From positions 1 through 9,494 of the forward strand of contig JAFAQO010000313.1 in the NCBI GenBank assembly GCA_019246375.1: DNA of 9,494 bases. Direction: 5' to 3'. This stretch comes from Mycobacterium sp. (GTDB lineage: Bacteria > Actinomycetota > Actinomycetes > Mycobacteriales > Mycobacteriaceae). This document shows, piece by piece, positions 7,028 through 9,494 of this stretch. Position numbers and translations under genes: made by a program. The stretch's first letter is position 1. Each line of letters begins with the position of its first letter. Under the pieces are notes generated by a model, which made no database searches, was not told where the DNA came from, and saw only the letters and a list, made by a program, of their open reading frames with translations.

Positions 7028-7966
7028 CTACTGCGGCGCGACGGTCACAGCCGGCGAAGGCACCGGATCAGGCTGCGGTGACGGCGGCGGGCCGGATTCC
7101 GCTGGACCCGGTGAGGAGCCCGGCACGGCTACCCGAAACCCGCGGACGATCGCGTCGGTGGCCGGCGCCTCGGCGACGGCCTGGTTGACAGCGGTGGTCA
7201 CCGCGAGCGACACCAGGTACTTATCTGGGCCGGAACTTGCGATGACATGACGGCGTGACGTGTTGAGCGTCATATCGTTCTGGCGGTAGGTGCCTTCGAT
7301 GATCGACGACGGGAACCCGCCGAAATCGGCGAGTGAGCCTCGGGTGGTTCGCCACCCGGGCAGTTGCCGACTGTCGACGAAGCCGTGGGTGATGGCTTCG
7401 TTCGAGTCGAAGTCACCGATCAGCTTGTAAACCACCACTTGAGCATTCGACGTGTACACACTTTTGCTGTATCGGTTGGCGATCACAATGAACGGATCGA
7501 TGACGTTGGGGTCGGGCACCTGGGTCCAGCCGGCAGGCATCGGCAGGGCGATATCGAGCGCATTGAAGCCCTGAGGTTTCTGGGCTTCGAGTTGGACACC
7601 CTTGCCCTGAAAGTAGTCGCGAAGTGTGCCCGTAGTAGCTGGAATCAACTGCGGCTGGACAGGCGGCACCGGGCCGGCCGCCGGCGTCGGCACACCGGAT
7701 GGCAGCGGGACCGGGGCGGCCGCGGGCGTCGGCACGCCGGGTAGCAGCGGCACCGGGGCAGGAGCCGGCGTCGCCGCAGGTGCGGTCCCTGATGTGCTGT
7801 CGGCGACCGCCCCAGGTGAGACAGTCTGGGTGACCGTCGGCGGTGCTGGGGTCGGCTGTGGCGGAAACAGCGGATCTGCCGATGCGGTGGTACCAGAAAA
7901 GCCCACAGCAGCAATCACGCCGACGATCACACCCAGCACCCGCCAGTTGCGGGTCGTCTGCATCAT
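7028..7966 (-). CDS. mtc28: Proline-rich secreted antigen Mtc28 (Rv0040c-like)
   Basis: The 312-residue protein matches Mtc28 (310 residues as remembered), a secreted proline-rich antigen of M. tuberculosis. A signal peptide is clear: TTRNWR, a hydrophobic core (about 10-24), then TTASA before DPLFPP, giving likely cleavage after residue 30. There is no lipobox cysteine. Residues 31-109 are rich in Pro, Ala and Val and include two 14-residue tandem units (71-84, 85-98). Residues 113-282 form the globular domain ([64 protein letters not shown]), which resembles the LpqN/LpqT-type domain of mycobacterial exported proteins. A short Pro-rich tail ends it. ATG 7966 is chosen because AAAGGA lies 9-10 nt upstream and the start matches the signal peptide; the 73 in-frame residues before it are promoter DNA. 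The biochemical role is unknown. Confidence 0.93.
   Translation of the reverse strand: MMQTTRNWRVLGVIVGVIAAVGFSGTTASADPLFPPQPTPAPPTVTQTVSPGAVADSTSGTAPAATPAPAPVPLLPGVPTPAAAPVPLPSGVPTPAAGPVPPVQPQLIPATTGTLRDYFQGKGVQLEAQKPQGFNALDIALPMPAGWTQVPDPNVIDPFIVIANRYSKSVYTSNAQVVVYKLIGDFDSNEAITHGFVDSRQLPGWRTTRGSLADFGGFPSSIIEGTYRQNDMTLNTSRRHVIASSGPDKYLVSLAVTTAVNQAVAEAPATDAIVRGFRVAVPGSSPGPAESGPPPSPQPDPVPSPAVTVAPQ
7673..7756 (-). repeat. Two 42-bp tandem repeats in the mtc28 Pro-rich linker
   Basis: Units 7715-7756 and 7673-7714 encode [14 protein letters not shown] and [14 protein letters not shown], with a third, degenerate start (PVPPVQP) after them. The DNA copies are similar but have diverged at several positions, so the duplication is not recent. 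The unit lengthens the flexible linker between signal peptide and folded domain, and copy number may vary between strains. Confidence 0.8.
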
Positions 7967-8017
7967 CTGCGTCGGTCCTTTCGAATGGCTCAGGGTGACA
8001 GCGGTCATCAGGGGCTG

Positions 8018-8023
8018 ACTGTA
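8018..8023 (-). promoter_or_regulatory. Candidate -10 box for mtc28
   Basis: TACAGT on the minus strand matches TANNNT and lies about 50 nt before the ATG at 7966, leaving a leader that includes the AAAGGA ribosome site. At the -35 distance there is only a weak TGGTTA (8041-8046, 17-18 nt away). Two ATCGACC copies 11 bp apart lie just upstream. Confidence 0.35.
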
Positions 8024-8055
8024 ACGACCGATCAGTAGCAATAACCAGGGCTGGA

Positions 8056-8073
8056 ATCGACCTGGGATCGACC
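8056..8073. promoter_or_regulatory. ATCGACC direct repeat, possible regulator site
   Basis: ATCGACC occurs at 8056-8062 and 8067-8073, exactly 11 bp apart (about one helical turn), in the divergent region between mtc28 and leuS. Counted from the mtc28 start it falls upstream of the -35 position, where activators often bind. It matches no operator I can name, and a 7-bp repeat in GC-rich DNA can be chance. Confidence 0.25.
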
Positions 8074-8136
8074 CCTGATCGCTCCGCAACGCAACCGAGA
8101 TCGAGCCGTCGCCAACGCGCCGCCCGGCGGCGTCCT

Positions 8137-8142
8137 TATAAC
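8137..8142 (+). promoter_or_regulatory. -10 hexamer for leaderless leuS transcript
   Basis: TATAAC lies 8 nt before the GTG at 8151 and is the most AT-rich hexamer in the local sequence. The spacing is right for a leaderless message, and no Shine-Dalgarno sequence precedes the GTG. A GC inverted repeat (8118-8132, CGCCGC-CCG-GCGGCG) sits immediately upstream, over the -35 region. Confidence 0.5.
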
Positions 8143-8150
8143 CTGTTGGC

Positions 8151-9494
8151 GTGACCGAATCGCCGCCCGCCGTGCCTGGCCGCAATGCCGCGGCCGGCGA
8201 CGCGGGCTCCGACGCGCCGCACTATCGGTACACCGCGGATTTGGCCGGTCGCATCGAGCGGGCCTGGCAGGACTTTTGGGCGCAGAGCGGTACGTTCAAC
8301 GTGCCCAATCCCGTCGGCTCGCTGGCGCCGAAGGATGGTTCGGCGGTGCCCGACGACAAGCTGTTCGTCCAGGACATGTTCCCCTATCCGTCCGGCGATG
8401 GCCTCCATGTCGGGCACCCGTTGGGCTACATCGCCACCGACGTCTACGCCCGCTACTTCCGGATGACCGGCCATAACGTGCTGCACGCGTTGGGGTTCGA
8501 TGCTTTCGGACTGCCCGCTGAACAGTATGCGGTGCAAACCGGCACCCATCCGCGCATCCGTACCGAAGACAACATCGTCACCTTCCGCCGCCAGTTGGGC
8601 CGGCTGGGTTTCGGCCACGACACCCGACGGAGCTTTTCGACTACCGATGTCGAGTTCTACAAGTGGACCCAGTGGATCTTTCTGCAGATCTACAACGCCT
8701 GGTTTGACACCGCCGCCGACAAGGCCCGTCCGATAGCCGAGCTCATCGCTGAATTCGATTCCGGTGCACGCCGTCTCGGCGATGGGCGGGACTGGGCCAC
8801 CCTGTCGGCCGGTGAGCGGGCCGACGTGGTCGACGGCTACCGGTTGGTGTACCGAGCCGATTCGCTGGTGAATTGGTGTCCCGGGCTGGGCACCGTACTG
8901 GCCAACGAAGAGGTCACCGCCGACGGTCGCAGCGACCGCGGCAACTTCCCGGTGTTCCGAAAGCGGTTGCGGCAGTGGATGATGCGGATCACGGCGTATG
9001 CCGACCGGTTACTCGACGACCTGGAACTGCTGGATTGGCCGGACAAGGTCAAGACCATGCAGCGCAACTGGATCGGCCGCTCCACCGGTGCTGCAGCGCT
9101 GTTCGCGGCCAACACGGTCAACGGCGAACCCGTCGACATCGAGGTGTTCACCACTCGGCCCGACACGTTGTTCGGTGCTACCTATCTGGTGCTGGCTCCC
9201 GAACACGATCTGGTCGATCGTCTGATCGCGCCTACCTGGCCCGACGGTGTGGATCCGCATTGGACGTTCGGCGGCGCCACACCAGCTGAGGCGGTGGCCG
9301 CATACCGGCGCGCCATTGCCGCCAAGTCCGACCTGGAGCGCCAGGAGAACAAAGCCAAGACCGGCGTCTTCTTGGGGGTCTACGCGGCCAACCCGGCCAA
9401 CGACGCACAGGTGCCGATCTTCATCGCCGACTATGTGCTGGCCGGATACGGCACCGGAGCGATCATGGCCGTCCCCGGCCACGACCAGCGCGAC
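8151..9494 (+). CDS. leuS: Leucyl-tRNA synthetase (N-terminal 448 residues)
   Basis: LeuRS charges tRNA-Leu with leucine in the cytoplasm using ATP and is essential. The frame is open from GTG 8151 to the right edge; the full protein should be near 970 residues as in Rv0041, so over half is outside the window. The class I HIGH signature is HVGH at residues 86-89, within [17 protein letters not shown], followed by [14 protein letters not shown]. The inserted CP1 editing domain is present: the threonine-rich TTRPDT at 334-339, and [17 protein letters not shown] ending at residue 448. These are the parts that clear mischarged amino acids. The start is supported by the family beginning (MTESP), a long polar N-terminal tail and the -10 hexamer at 8137-8142. 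It diverges from mtc28. Confidence 0.97.
   Translation, partial: MTESPPAVPGRNAAAGDAGSDAPHYRYTADLAGRIERAWQDFWAQSGTFNVPNPVGSLAPKDGSAVPDDKLFVQDMFPYPSGDGLHVGHPLGYIATDVYARYFRMTGHNVLHALGFDAFGLPAEQYAVQTGTHPRIRTEDNIVTFRRQLGRLGFGHDTRRSFSTTDVEFYKWTQWIFLQIYNAWFDTAADKARPIAELIAEFDSGARRLGDGRDWATLSAGERADVVDGYRLVYRADSLVNWCPGLGTVLANEEVTADGRSDRGNFPVFRKRLRQWMMRITAYADRLLDDLELLDWPDKVKTMQRNWIGRSTGAAALFAANTVNGEPVDIEVFTTRPDTLFGATYLVLAPEHDLVDRLIAPTWPDGVDPHWTFGGATPAEAVAAYRRAIAAKSDLERQENKAKTGVFLGVYAANPANDAQVPIFIADYVLAGYGTGAIMAVPGHDQRD

Noticed and set aside
6488..7081. 197-residue plus-strand frame opposite the Rv0039c-like gene
   Set aside because: It overlaps the end of the YqgE gene in another frame and is antisense to a gene with membrane segments and a better start.
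1..9494. Defence island, toxin-antitoxin, prophage or biosynthetic cluster
   Set aside because: All open frames with family support are conserved mycobacterial housekeeping or envelope genes; nothing accessory is seen apart from the rearranged join.

Overview
The window reads as chromosomal DNA of a Mycobacterium outside the M. tuberculosis complex. It is GC-rich, has many GTG starts, and nearly every gene can be matched from memory, at almost the same length, to a conserved H37Rv gene beside the replication origin. Species identity is inferred; no search was run.

Layout. Positions 1-3614 hold one block: the N-terminal part of a secreted Rv3909-like protein and mutT4 (both minus strand, overlapping by 4 nt), then divergently pcnA (CCA-adding / poly(A)-polymerase family) and an Rv3906c-like protein built from calcium-binding-type DxDxDG repeats (both plus). 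Positions 3709-9494 hold a second block: an Rv0036c-like MDMPI/DinB-fold protein and an Rv0037c-like major facilitator (minus, probable operon), the YqgE/AlgH-family protein Rv0038 (plus), an Rv0039c-like small membrane protein with a four-cysteine tail and the proline-rich secreted antigen Mtc28/Rv0040c (both minus), and the first 448 codons of leuS (plus, running off the right edge).

In H37Rv, as remembered, these blocks lie on opposite sides of oriC, tens of kilobases apart, and Rv3906c is followed by esxF-esxE-cpnT. Here they are directly joined and the first block is flipped relative to the second. That is what an inversion spanning oriC would give, with one breakpoint between the Rv3906c homologue and the Rv0036c homologue. 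The join (3615-3735) contains no transposase. It carries two nearly identical 31-nt copies, 56 nt apart, of a GC hairpin fused to the 3' end of the Rv0036c-like gene.

Functionally the window is mostly housekeeping: nucleotide-pool sanitation (MutT4), tRNA 3'-end maturation (PcnA), leucyl-tRNA charging (LeuS), plus envelope and secreted proteins of poorly known role. Several starts (mutT4, pcnA, the Rv0039c homologue, leuS) have a -10-like hexamer 6-8 nt upstream of a GTG and so look leaderless. I see no defence system, CRISPR array, prophage, insertion sequence or RNA gene. The main points of interest are the join, its duplicated hairpin/stop module, the DxDxDG-repeat protein and the cysteine-tailed membrane protein.
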